A stretch of 64,000 bases of DNA from Methylobacterium tardum. Lineage in GTDB: Bacteria > Pseudomonadota > Alphaproteobacteria > Rhizobiales > Beijerinckiaceae. Of the stretch, positions 40,896 through 48,278 are shown piece by piece. The translations under genes and the position numbers were made by a program. The stretch's first letter is position 1; each line of letters starts with the position of its first letter. Where the stretch lies: the NCBI RefSeq assembly GCF_023546765.1, contig NZ_CP097484.1, positions 3,628,001-3,692,000 of the forward strand, in the 5' to 3' direction. The notes under the pieces are model-generated. The model was not told where the DNA came from, made no database searches, and was given only the letters and a program-made list of their open reading frames with translations.

Positions 40896-41075
40896 GGCCT
40901 GTTCGTGCCACCGATCCCCGTTTGATCAACCCTCTGGTTCCGCGGCGATTCGAGTGGCTGACCTTAACGAAACAGTAAGGCACCTTTGGCGAAACAGAAG
41001 GGCTTTGACGATGCCGCGACTTGCTGAGGGGGTGCGAATTCCGCCGGCCCCGTTTATGTTTCGCTGAGCGCCGTC

Positions 41076-41756
41076 TTGGCTGTAATCACTGTCCTGCGCG
41101 ATCACGGCACGCCAAATCCCATCGGCGAAATGGCGTTGCAGCACGTGTCTCAGAGTATGCGACGGCAGGTGCTCTCGGGCCTGAGGTTTCTGCGGCTGAT
41201 CGATGCCCGTGGCCGTGCGCTGCCGAGGCTGAAATCCCTGGTTGTGGCGTACGAGACTCCGGCATGGCCGACCGTGCTGACGGGCGTGCTCAAGGCGGCT
41301 TACGAGCCGCTGTTCCAGCATGAGCTCGGCACGATGTCGCCGACTGTGTTTCAGCGCCTGTTTCGCTCGCAGTATCCCTCGACGGATGGCGTAACGCGGA
41401 AGGCCCTGACGTTTTTCATCAGCGCGGCGCGGTCGGCCGAGATCCCGTTGAATGGGGATCTCTTCGAGGGCCGCCGCGTGCGACGGGGTGGGCAGCGGCG
41501 GGAGGCTTTGGGCCGCGAGAATGGCGGCCGTGTCGAGCCCGTCGGCGACGCACAGGATGAGACCCCGAGCCTTGGCGAATCGGGGGGCGAGGAATCCCCA
41601 GGAAAGGTGATCGCGGCCGATGACGGGCACGCGGCGCTCGCCTTTCTGACGGACCTTCTCGGCGAGGCCCGTATGACGGGACAGGAGCAGGAGGCCGTGT
41701 GGACCCTGGTGAAGTATGTCCGCCGCTGCCGCGACCACGCGCATCGCGCTGCGTGA
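41076..41756 (+). CDS. DUF5343-like hypothetical protein, N-terminus unclear
   Basis: The frame includes QSMRRQVLSGLRFLRLIDAR, LTGVLKAAYEPLFQH and FFISAARSAEIPL. This resembles the DUF5343 pattern, in which a ranked-helix bundle (xLLxALRFLGLID) precedes a long linker and a FFxxAA helix; such proteins often occur near mobile and defence genes. No ATG starts the frame (TTG 41076). The same reading frame extends upstream (VYVSLSAVLAVI), so the true start may be further left or lost. The C-terminal 70 residues are Gly/Glu-rich with a final helix. Confidence 0.55.
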   Translation: MAVITVLRDHGTPNPIGEMALQHVSQSMRRQVLSGLRFLRLIDARGRALPRLKSLVVAYETPAWPTVLTGVLKAAYEPLFQHELGTMSPTVFQRLFRSQYPSTDGVTRKALTFFISAARSAEIPLNGDLFEGRRVRRGGQRREALGRENGGRVEPVGDAQDETPSLGESGGEESPGKVIAADDGHAALAFLTDLLGEARMTGQEQEAVWTLVKYVRRCRDHAHRAA

Positions 41757-41805
41757 CGACTCTTGATCCGGTTCGTGCCTGACTGCGTCTGGTCTCATGG
41801 CGTCG

Positions 41806-42395
41806 TCAATTTGACCGGTCTCGGCCAGGGGACGCCCCGCGCCGCCGGAGCTTGGGGCCCGTCGCGCGCAGGATCCGCGCCGCACGGATGCGCCGGTAGC
41901 GTGGGTTGTCGATCCGCCGCAGGCGCTTCAGGCGTTTGTCTTGAAGGACGGGGAGGAAGGTCCGGTCGCGGCGAAAACCTTCGGGCAGGCGGAGGATCTG
42001 GCGCGCGAGATCGCCGGGCCGGGCGACTTTTCGGAACATCCGCTGAGTGAGCCCGGCTTCGCCGGCGGCAGTGAAGAAGCGGCGCGGCCAGTCTTCGATC
42101 CACGCCGCGACGGTCTCGGCGATGACAGCACAGTCGCCGGCACTGAGACACCGCGGGCAGATCTGAAGCGCGTGCCGGATCCGTGTGCGGCGATAGATCC
42201 CGGCCGACAGGATCAGGGACGCATCGCCCGATCCCCGCCCGAACCGACGGCGAGGGGCATCCAAGGTCATCGCGCGGACCCGGTCGAGCGTCAGGCCGGC
42301 GCGACCCGCGAGATCGGCGAGCCATGCGGTGTCCGCGACCTGGTCGAGATCGCGGTTCCACACCGGTCGGTCCGGCCACCACAGTGCGGCGAACG
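41806..42395 (-). pseudogene. tniQ: Truncated second TniQ-family gene
   Basis: This piece is fused in frame behind the IS5-type transposase fragment and has TniQ character: RPVWNRDLDQVADTAWL, RAGLTLDRVRAMTLDAP, GIYRRTRIRHALQICPRCL. A helical part follows (VAAWIEDWPRRFFTAAGEAG, LPEGFRRDRTFLP). In full TniQ proteins the CPRCL motif is followed by the second half of a zinc finger (CPxHG region), which is absent here, so an internal deletion is likely. It differs from the tniQ at 4319-6238. It suggests another Tn7-like or Tn5053-like element once lay here. Confidence 0.55.
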
Positions 42396-42847
42396 GCTTC
42401 ACGACCTCCAGGGTGATGCCGTGATCGGCGGCCGCTTCCGCCGCGCGCTCAGGTATAGAGCCCTGATCGACACAGGCGAGGTTCACGCTGTCACTGGTTG
42501 CCCTCTGCACGGCACAAGCGAGCGCGGCCACGGCTGCGCGATCATCGGCGTTGGCCGGTGTGACGTGCAGAGCCAGCACTTGGCCGAGCGTACCGACCGC
42601 TGCGTGCAGCTTCGAGCCACGGGTGCGCTTGTGACCGTCCCAAGCGGCGCGAGCGACGCTCTCAGGGGTCGAACGCGGGGTGCGGCTGTCGTGCACCACG
42701 GCCGAGGGCTCCTCGGCACGACCCGCAGCCAGGCGCAACACGGCGCGCAGGTTGTGGATCAAGCTCTCGAAGCAGCCGGGCCGCAGCCAACGTTGCGCCT
42801 GATCGTACACGGCGTGCCACGGCGGCAAGTCATGGGGCATCGCGCGT
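42396..42847 (-). mobile_element. IS5-family transposase fragment
   Basis: The frame begins MPHDLPPWHAVYDQAQRW and has the IS5 (IS427-like) features DSRTPRSTPESVARAAWDGH, KRTRGSKLHAAV, VTPANADDRAAV and ACVDQGSIPERA, with the DDE Asp in VVHDSRT and ACVDQG. It lacks the N-terminal ~60 residues, cut off where the IS3 element begins (42848). It also lacks the C-terminal part, because it runs into TniQ sequence after EVVKP. Hence it is an inactive, twice-cut fragment. Confidence 0.8.
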
Positions 42848-42913
42848 TGACCTGACCGGCTGGCTTTGGACCGGGCTGATTGAGAGGATCAGCCGGGACC
42901 GAAGGAGCTGGGT

Positions 42914-43195
42914 ATGAAGCGGGGTCAGAAGACGAGCGCAAAGCAGGTCGTGCTCAAGCTGCGCCAGATCAAGATCCTGACGGCACAGGGCAAGAGCTTG
43001 GCGCTCGCATGCAAGGAAGCCGAGATCCCAGAGCAAAGCTACTATCGCTGGCGCAAAGATTACGGCGGCTTACAGATCGATCAAGCCAAGCGAATGAAGG
43101 AGCTGGAGCGCGAGAATACCCGCCTGCACCGGCTGGTCGCCGATCTGTCCCTTGAAAAGCAGGTGCTCGCGGACTTCGCCGCGGGAAACTTGTAG
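42914..43195 (+). CDS. IS3-family OrfA
   Basis: A 93-residue HTH/leucine-zipper protein that binds the IS ends: KQVVLKLRQIKILTAQGKSL, ALACKEAEIPEQSYYRWRKD, then the zipper (KRMKELERENTRLHRLVADL). The complete frame starts at ATG 42914. In IS3 elements a programmed -1 shift near the end of orfA produces the OrfAB transposase. Confidence 0.9.
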   Translation: MKRGQKTSAKQVVLKLRQIKILTAQGKSLALACKEAEIPEQSYYRWRKDYGGLQIDQAKRMKELERENTRLHRLVADLSLEKQVLADFAAGNL

Positions 43196-43749
43196 CCCCC
43201 GAACGACGCCGGCAGGCGGTCGATGGTGCCCGAGAGAAGCACGGTCTCTTGGAGCGCCACGCCTGCCGGATCGTCGGCCAGCACCGGGGCACGCAGCGTT
43301 ACGTGCCCACGGTTGCGGCCGACGAGGATGAACTGACCCGCGCCATCATCGCCCTGGCGTCCGAGTACGGCCGCTACGGCTACCGCCGCGTGACCGCGCT
43401 GCTGCAGGCGGCCGGCTGGCGGGTGGGCAAGGACCGGGTTCAGCGCATCTGGCGTCGTGAGGGGCTGAAGGTCCCAAAAAAGCACCGACCGCGCAGCCGC
43501 CTCTGGCTGAACAACGGCTCGTGCGTGCGGCTGCGCCCGCTCCACCCCAACCACGTCTGGAGCTTCGACTTCGTCCAGGCGCAGACCCATGACGGGCGGA
43601 GCCTGCGCGTCCTGACGCTGATTGACGAACACAGCCGGGCCTGCCTCGCGCTGAAGGTGGCGCGGCGCATCGGCAGCCTCGGCGTGATCGAGGCGCTGGC
43701 CGACGCGATGTGCCTGCACGGCATCCCGGAGCATCTCCATTGCGACAAC
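43195..43749 (+). pseudogene. IS3-family OrfB, 5' part (disrupted)
   Basis: The rve-type transposase reads ASEYGRYGYRRVTALLQAAG, VQRIWRREGLKVPKKHRPR, then the first catalytic Asp (VWSFDFVQAQT) and the second (HCDN). After HCDN at 43749 the sequence changes abruptly to IS110-associated DNA. The rest of the protein, starting GPEMIAKALRKW, resumes at 45410. The transposase is therefore dead. Confidence 0.85.
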
Positions 43750-43970
43750 GTCCTACGTAGCGATGAAGGACGGCTGGCCGTGCAACAGGTCTCCGTCCGC
43801 GAACATGCGCCCGCGGTGTGTTTGTCGTCAACGTCGATCCAGGCGGCTCCTGCCGATCCGGAAGAACTCTCGGCCATAGCGAACACAGGATCCAGCCGAT
43901 GCACGCGGCACCGTGGTCCTCACCGTCCTCAACACGAGATGTCGATCCAGGCAGGAGACCCGAGCATTAT

Positions 43971-45263
43971 CTACAGGGTCGTGGTTCTCACGCCCTCACG
44001 GCTCTGCTGAGAGGGGTTCTCCCACCGCACCGGCCCCTCGACGAAGGGCCGGTAGTCGGCACCGGTCTTGATGACGGCGTGCACCACGCGCGCCATCTTG
44101 GCGGTGATCGCGGTCAGCGCCTTACGCCGCAGGTCGGCATTGTGCCGGTCGCGGGCGATGTAGCGCTCGAACTTGTCGCGGAAGCCGTTCTCCCGCTGCC
44201 GGATAGCGACCTGTCCGGCCAGCCAGAGCGTACGCCGGAGCCGGGCGTTGCCGTACTTCGACAGCTTGGTCTGGCCGCGGAAGGTGCCGGATTGCTGGGT
44301 GGCCAGATCGAGCCCGCAGAACTTCAGGAACTGCCGGTGATGGCTGAAGCGGCGCAGGTCGCCGGCCTCAGCCAGGATGGTCAGGGCGTTGATCGGGCCG
44401 ATGCCGGGGATGCGGCGCAGCAGCTTGTAGTCGGAGCTGTCGGTCAAGAGGGCGTCGGCCGTGGCCTCGATGGCGTCGCGCTGCTGGATCAGCCCGCGCG
44501 CCTCGCCGATGACGAGCCGGAACATGCTCACCGCCGGAGCGTCAGGCGGCACCGGCAGGCCGATCGAGCTGTGGGCCGTCTCGTAGATGTCGCCGAGCAG
44601 TTGCGCCTTGGCGACCTTGCGCCCGACGACATCCCAGGCGGCGGCGATGAAGGCTTCCTTGCTCAGCGCGGTGATGCAGGCGGGCGTGGGGAAGCGATCG
44701 AGGAAGGCGAAGAACCAGTCCGAGCGGCTGTTGTGGCGGAAGCGGTCGACCTCTGGGAAATACAGCGGCAGGTAGTGGGTCAGGATCCGATGCAGCACCT
44801 CGGTCTTGGCCCGCGAGACGGCGTCGTGCGTCTTGGACAGCTCCTGCACGTCGTTGATGCCGGCGGCGAGCGGGTCGTGATACACCTGCGAGGCGCCGAT
44901 GCGGATCATGTGCAGCATGACTTGGGCGTCCTTCGGGTCGTTCTTGTCCCAGCCGTTGTGCAGGGCCTCGCGGGTGCGGGCGAGCCCCACGGAGGAGATC
45001 AGGCGCACGGCAAAGCCGGCCTGGAGCAGGCGCCAAGCGATCGGGCGGTGATAGTTGCCGGTGGCCTCGAAACCGCAGGTCACCGGCTGGCCGAGGTTCG
45101 ACAGGAGCGCGATCAGACGGTCGTGCTCGGCGCGGGTGTTGAGGACGCTCAACCGGCGTCGTCGGCCGGAGCCGGGCACCTCGATGAGGACCTCGTTGCG
45201 GGCCTTGGCGACGTCGATGGCTACGAGAACGCCGGCCGGCGGCGTAAGCTGTGGTCTGGTCAT
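43971..45263 (-). CDS. IS110-family DEDD recombinase (transposase)
   Basis: A 430-residue recombinase. The RuvC-like N-terminal domain shows the DEDD residues in VLVAIDVAKARNEVLIEV, CGFEATGNYHRP and GWDKNDPKDAQVM. The C-terminal Tnp domain includes RRIPGIGPINALTILAEAGD and LKFCGLDLATQQSGTF, which contains the conserved C-terminal region bearing the catalytic Ser. The frame is intact, so the element may be active. IS110 recombinases use a bridge RNA encoded in a non-coding end of the element. Confidence 0.93.
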   Translation of the reverse strand: MTRPQLTPPAGVLVAIDVAKARNEVLIEVPGSGRRRRLSVLNTRAEHDRLIALLSNLGQPVTCGFEATGNYHRPIAWRLLQAGFAVRLISSVGLARTREALHNGWDKNDPKDAQVMLHMIRIGASQVYHDPLAAGINDVQELSKTHDAVSRAKTEVLHRILTHYLPLYFPEVDRFRHNSRSDWFFAFLDRFPTPACITALSKEAFIAAAWDVVGRKVAKAQLLGDIYETAHSSIGLPVPPDAPAVSMFRLVIGEARGLIQQRDAIEATADALLTDSSDYKLLRRIPGIGPINALTILAEAGDLRRFSHHRQFLKFCGLDLATQQSGTFRGQTKLSKYGNARLRRTLWLAGQVAIRQRENGFRDKFERYIARDRHNADLRRKALTAITAKMARVVHAVIKTGADYRPFVEGPVRWENPSQQSREGVRTTTL

Positions 45264-45336
45264 GGTCGATCCGTCTCCGGAATGAGGCTTCGAACACCGT
45301 CATTCTAGAGACCTGTCGATCGGCCATGACCGCCCA

Positions 45337-45376
45337 GGGCGGCGCGCTGCGCTCAGCATGGCTTCGCGCGCCGCCC
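45337..45376 (-). ncRNA. Candidate bridge-RNA hairpin in the IS110 left end
   Basis: An 11-base-pair perfect stem (GGGCGGCGCGC with GCGCGCCGCCC) and an 18-base loop lie in the 146 bases upstream of the recombinase start. In IS110-group elements such as IS621 this non-coding end encodes part of the bridge RNA, whose internal loops specify target and donor. Only the hairpin is seen; its guide function is inferred. Confidence 0.45.
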
Positions 45377-45409
45377 CAGAGCCGTCGAGCCATCTTCCCG
45401 ATGTGCTAT

Positions 45410-45772
45410 GGCCCCGAGATGATTGCGAAGGCGCTGCGCAAATGGGTCGCCAAGACGGGCCCGCAGATCCAGTACATCACCCCAGGCTCGCCGTGGAAGA
45501 ACGGGTACTGCGAGAGCTTCAACGGCAAGCTGAAGGACGAGTGCCTGAGGCAGGAGATCTTCTACTCGCTCAAGGAGGCGCAGACCGTGATCGGGATCTG
45601 GCAGAACACATACAACCGCGTCCGGCCGCATTCGTCCTTGGGCTACCGGCCGCCCGGGCCCGTCACCTTCCCGGATCTGGCCTTCCGGCCTCCATGGTCG
45701 CTGCCATGCAGTAGCCTCTCACTCGGCCCGGTCCAAAATACCGGTCAGGTCACCCGTGCCGACGGCCGGTGA
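45410..45772 (+). pseudogene. IS3-family OrfB, 3' part
   Basis: Continues the interrupted transposase: GPEMIAKALRKWVAKTG, YITPGSPWKNGYCESFNGKL (catalytic Glu in CESFNGKL), and YNRVRPHSSLGYRPPGP at the end. The frame runs past the inverted repeat at 45752 to a stop at 45772. Separated from its first half by the IS110 insertion. Confidence 0.85.
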
Positions 45773-45954
45773 GGAAACTCGCAGGGATCGACAGGTTTCG
45801 CGAAGCGGCTCGGCCGTTCGAAGCCTAACGATGTCCAGGGCGCGGCGAACACGCCTACGGCGCGGAAGGCCCACGGCAGCTTGGTACGCGTTTACCGAAC
45901 CTCGCCCCGAGACGACGGCCCGTCCGATCGGGGAGCCGCGGAGGGGGCAGCGGG

Positions 45955-47238
45955 TCAGATGGACGGGCTCGGTCCATCGAGACCCGGACGATCGTCGGGC
46001 GATGGCGCCGTCTCTTGGTCCGGAGCACCTGCGGCGATGAAATCGAGGAGGGCTTGTTCCCGGTCGATTGGCCCGTTCGTCGCCGCCGGACGGCGTTGGC
46101 CATCGACGTCGAATGCCTCGAAGTGGAGTTGCGCGTTGCCGACGTCGCCGAAGGCCGCCCTGATCGGCTTGGCGTGGTATTGGGGGAGTCGGTTCGCGGC
46201 GAGCTCGTACCAGACTTTCTCCCGGATCGTTTCCACCATGCCCGAGGGTGCGAAGAGCAGGCCGCGAAGGCCCTCCAGATCGTCCTGCGCCTTCAGGGTC
46301 GCGACGACGCACGCGATGTGCCGGGCGAGCTTGCGGGCGTTGCCGACCTCGAAGCGCTTGCTCCCGTCGCCGGGACGATCGCCTCGGAGAAGCAATGCCG
46401 TCATCACCGGGTCGCGCCTTACGAGTCGGGCGATGTCGTCGGCCGCCGCGAAGGCGGCCACGGCGTCGCCGGCCTCGATCGCGCGCCGGGCCTCGCGGAC
46501 GCCCGACATGAACGCCTCTCCCGTCGGGGGCAACGGCCTGCGGGTTGCCAGCCGGTTCCGCACGCACTCCTCGTAGGTGGCGCCCGGGTACACGGTCTCG
46601 GTCTGCGTCTCGGATCTGACGGTCGGCCGCTCAGTCCCTGCCGGCATCAGGGAGGCCAGGTGGTCGGCGAGCTTCCGACCCAGGCGGTCGACATCCCCGT
46701 CGGGGCCGCTGAGCATGACTTGGTAGTTCACGTGCACGAAGGGATCGACCGGGGCGAAATAGAACGCGCGCGACAGCCCGAGGACCTGCTTCACCCGTTC
46801 GCGGATGTTGTCGGGCGCGGCATGGAGCACGGTTCCGGGTGCGACCGCCTCGATCCTGGATGTCCAGGACACATGCACGCCACAGGCGCGGGCCTCCTCC
46901 ATCGCCTCGGTCATTGCCCCCCGGACGCCATCCTTCAGGCGAGCGGCCTGGACGGAGACGCAGGCGCCGACGATGCCGAACAGCTCGTCCATCCGGTGCT
47001 CCACCATGGATTGGTCGAGACACTGCACCGCTTCGTCGCCGCCCGCCTCGGCCAGCGACGCGCAGAGGTCGCCGAGGACCGCGCCGCGGTTCGCCTTTGG
47101 GAGGGCCTGGTTGAGGGCGAAGGCGCGAGTCTCGTCCGGATGTCCCACCGCCGGAATCGAGCGCGAGAGTCCGATATGGCAAAAATGCGTGACCCGCACG
47201 GTGGGGCCGACAGAAGAACTTATTTCCATGGATGTCAT
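45955..47238 (-). CDS. Protein of unknown function, about 430 residues
   Basis: A long, well-formed frame with balanced composition. ATG 47238 or 47229 is the likely start. Segments such as LNQALPKANRGAVLGDLCAS, VSWTSRIEAVAPGTVLHAAP and VKQVLGLSRAFYFAPVDPFV suggest a folded alpha/beta protein. The C-terminal 40 residues are Asp/Pro-rich. There is no signal peptide or membrane segment. I recognise no family. It has no close neighbour on its strand and lies between IS debris and receiver-domain relics. Confidence 0.7.
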   Translation of the reverse strand: MTSMEISSSVGPTVRVTHFCHIGLSRSIPAVGHPDETRAFALNQALPKANRGAVLGDLCASLAEAGGDEAVQCLDQSMVEHRMDELFGIVGACVSVQAARLKDGVRGAMTEAMEEARACGVHVSWTSRIEAVAPGTVLHAAPDNIRERVKQVLGLSRAFYFAPVDPFVHVNYQVMLSGPDGDVDRLGRKLADHLASLMPAGTERPTVRSETQTETVYPGATYEECVRNRLATRRPLPPTGEAFMSGVREARRAIEAGDAVAAFAAADDIARLVRRDPVMTALLLRGDRPGDGSKRFEVGNARKLARHIACVVATLKAQDDLEGLRGLLFAPSGMVETIREKVWYELAANRLPQYHAKPIRAAFGDVGNAQLHFEAFDVDGQRRPAATNGPIDREQALLDFIAAGAPDQETAPSPDDRPGLDGPSPSI

Positions 47239-47504
47239 GACTGGCCCGTCCCGCTCAGTGCACCATCGAGCCCGATGCCCGATCGTCCCGGCGAAGGTTG
47301 GTCGGGGGGCTTGCAACCCACAACCTCGGCCCACGCCGCCGACGGGAATGGGCCACCCGGCTGATCCTGCCCCGCCGACGGCCCGGCCACCGCGCCGGGA
47401 CCGCACAAGAAAGTTCCGCGATCACCGGGGCACATGCGTCACCGCCCTCGCACCGTGCCAGAGCACAATGGCTGGGCCGTCTAGGGGCCGGGAACGGCTG
47501 CGCG
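47239..47504. other. Intergenic stretch
   Basis: Holds the upstream region of the unknown gene; nothing else recognisable. Confidence 0.35.
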
Positions 47505-47700
47505 GCGCTCGGCTTCACGATGCCGGTGATGGACGGGTTCCACTCTCTCGACAGGCTCCCGGGGCTGCCCGGCTGCGCGAAGGTCCCCGTGGTGGCGCTC
47601 AGCGCACGGGACGTGACGGCGACCGAGCGCGACCGCCGTCCGAGGCCGACCAGGCTGGCGCAACGGCGAAACGAGCCCGCAGAACATCGCCACGGGAGAT
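47505..47700 (+). pseudogene. Remnant of a response-regulator receiver domain
   Basis: A short frame reads GFTMPVMDGFHSLDRLPGLP, then GCAKVPVVALSARDVTATER. That is the segment after the phospho-Asp of a CheY-type receiver (xxMPxMDGFxxLxxL) followed by the beta-4 strand (VPVVxLSA). The phospho-Asp itself and the remainder are missing. Confidence 0.5.
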
Positions 47701-47838
47701 GCGCAAGCTCGACAATCAGCAGACGGACGGCGCGAACGCCGCCACGACGCACGAGCCGGCACGGGCTCGGCGGGCTGACCACTGCGACGGCCTGCCCGTC
47801 GTCGCCGCTACCCGGGACACCATGGGTTCGACTTCGGC

Positions 47839-48174
47839 TCAGCCCGCGAATGTCTGGAGCGCGGCTTCGATGCGGCGGGGGTCGAACGGCTCGCCGAGCA
47901 CGATCCCGCGCTCCGGAATCTTCGAGGCGTCCAAGGGCCGCGACGGGACCATCAGCAACTCGATAGGCGGCCAGCGGTGGCGGATCGAAGGCGGGCTGCA
48001 TGCCCGCGGTGGAGCCGCGCATGTCGAGGCCGGTGAACACCGCGTCGATCTCGCTTGTTGGCCGGCAAGGTCGGCGAGCCGTGGTCCCATGCCGCGCCCC
48101 TCGGCGACACCGTCCCGACGCCACGACGATGACCGGGAGGCCCACCGGAAGGGGGCACGGCCGATCCGCGGCAC
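47839..48174 (-). pseudogene. Frameshifted single-domain response regulator
   Basis: Pieces in two minus-strand frames combine to a receiver: EIDAVFTGLDMRGSTAGMQP (phospho-Asp in FTGLDM) in one frame, then RWPPIELLMVPSRPLDASKI and PERGIVLGEPFDPRRIEAAL in another. The N-terminal part is not clear. The usual Lys before PF (KPFDP) is Glu here (GEPFDP), a key change if real. I regard it as a degraded gene. Confidence 0.5.
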
Positions 48175-48278
48175 CCATCGGCGATCGCCTGTGGATCCAC
48201 GACATGGTCGCGCACGCTTAACTCGTCCGACAGGGACTTGTGCGATCAGAGGGATTCAACGGGTTTCGAGGCCGCGCC

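Larger units (their letters stand above)
43750..45409 (-). mobile_element. IS110-family element inserted in IS3 orfB
   Basis: The boundaries are set by the interrupted IS3 orfB (HCDN at 43749; GPEM from 45410). The 1.66 kb insertion has one recombinase gene on the minus strand, 220 bases of non-coding DNA downstream and 146 bases upstream. As usual for IS110 elements there are no terminal inverted repeats. The upstream end holds a strong hairpin (45337-45376). Confidence 0.8.
42848..45752 (+). mobile_element. IS3-family element (interrupted by an IS110 element)
   Basis: Terminal inverted repeats start TGACCTGACCGG at 42848 and end with its reverse complement at 45741-45752; similarity continues inward (TTTGGACCGGGC, then TGAGAGG). 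Without the inserted IS110 element the length is about 1.25 kb, normal for the IS3 family. It carries orfA, and an orfB split by the insertion. No clear target duplication is visible, which fits later rearrangement. Confidence 0.85.

Noticed and set aside
40926..41885. 319-codon minus-strand frame including the GGIRTP peptide
   Set aside because: That peptide is a known artefact of antisense tRNA-like sequence; the plus-strand DUF5343-like frame has better domain character.
45955..47406. Extending the unknown gene's start to 47406
   Set aside because: The upstream ~56 codons are Arg/Gly/Pro-rich and lack family-like composition; ATG 47238 begins where normal sequence starts.
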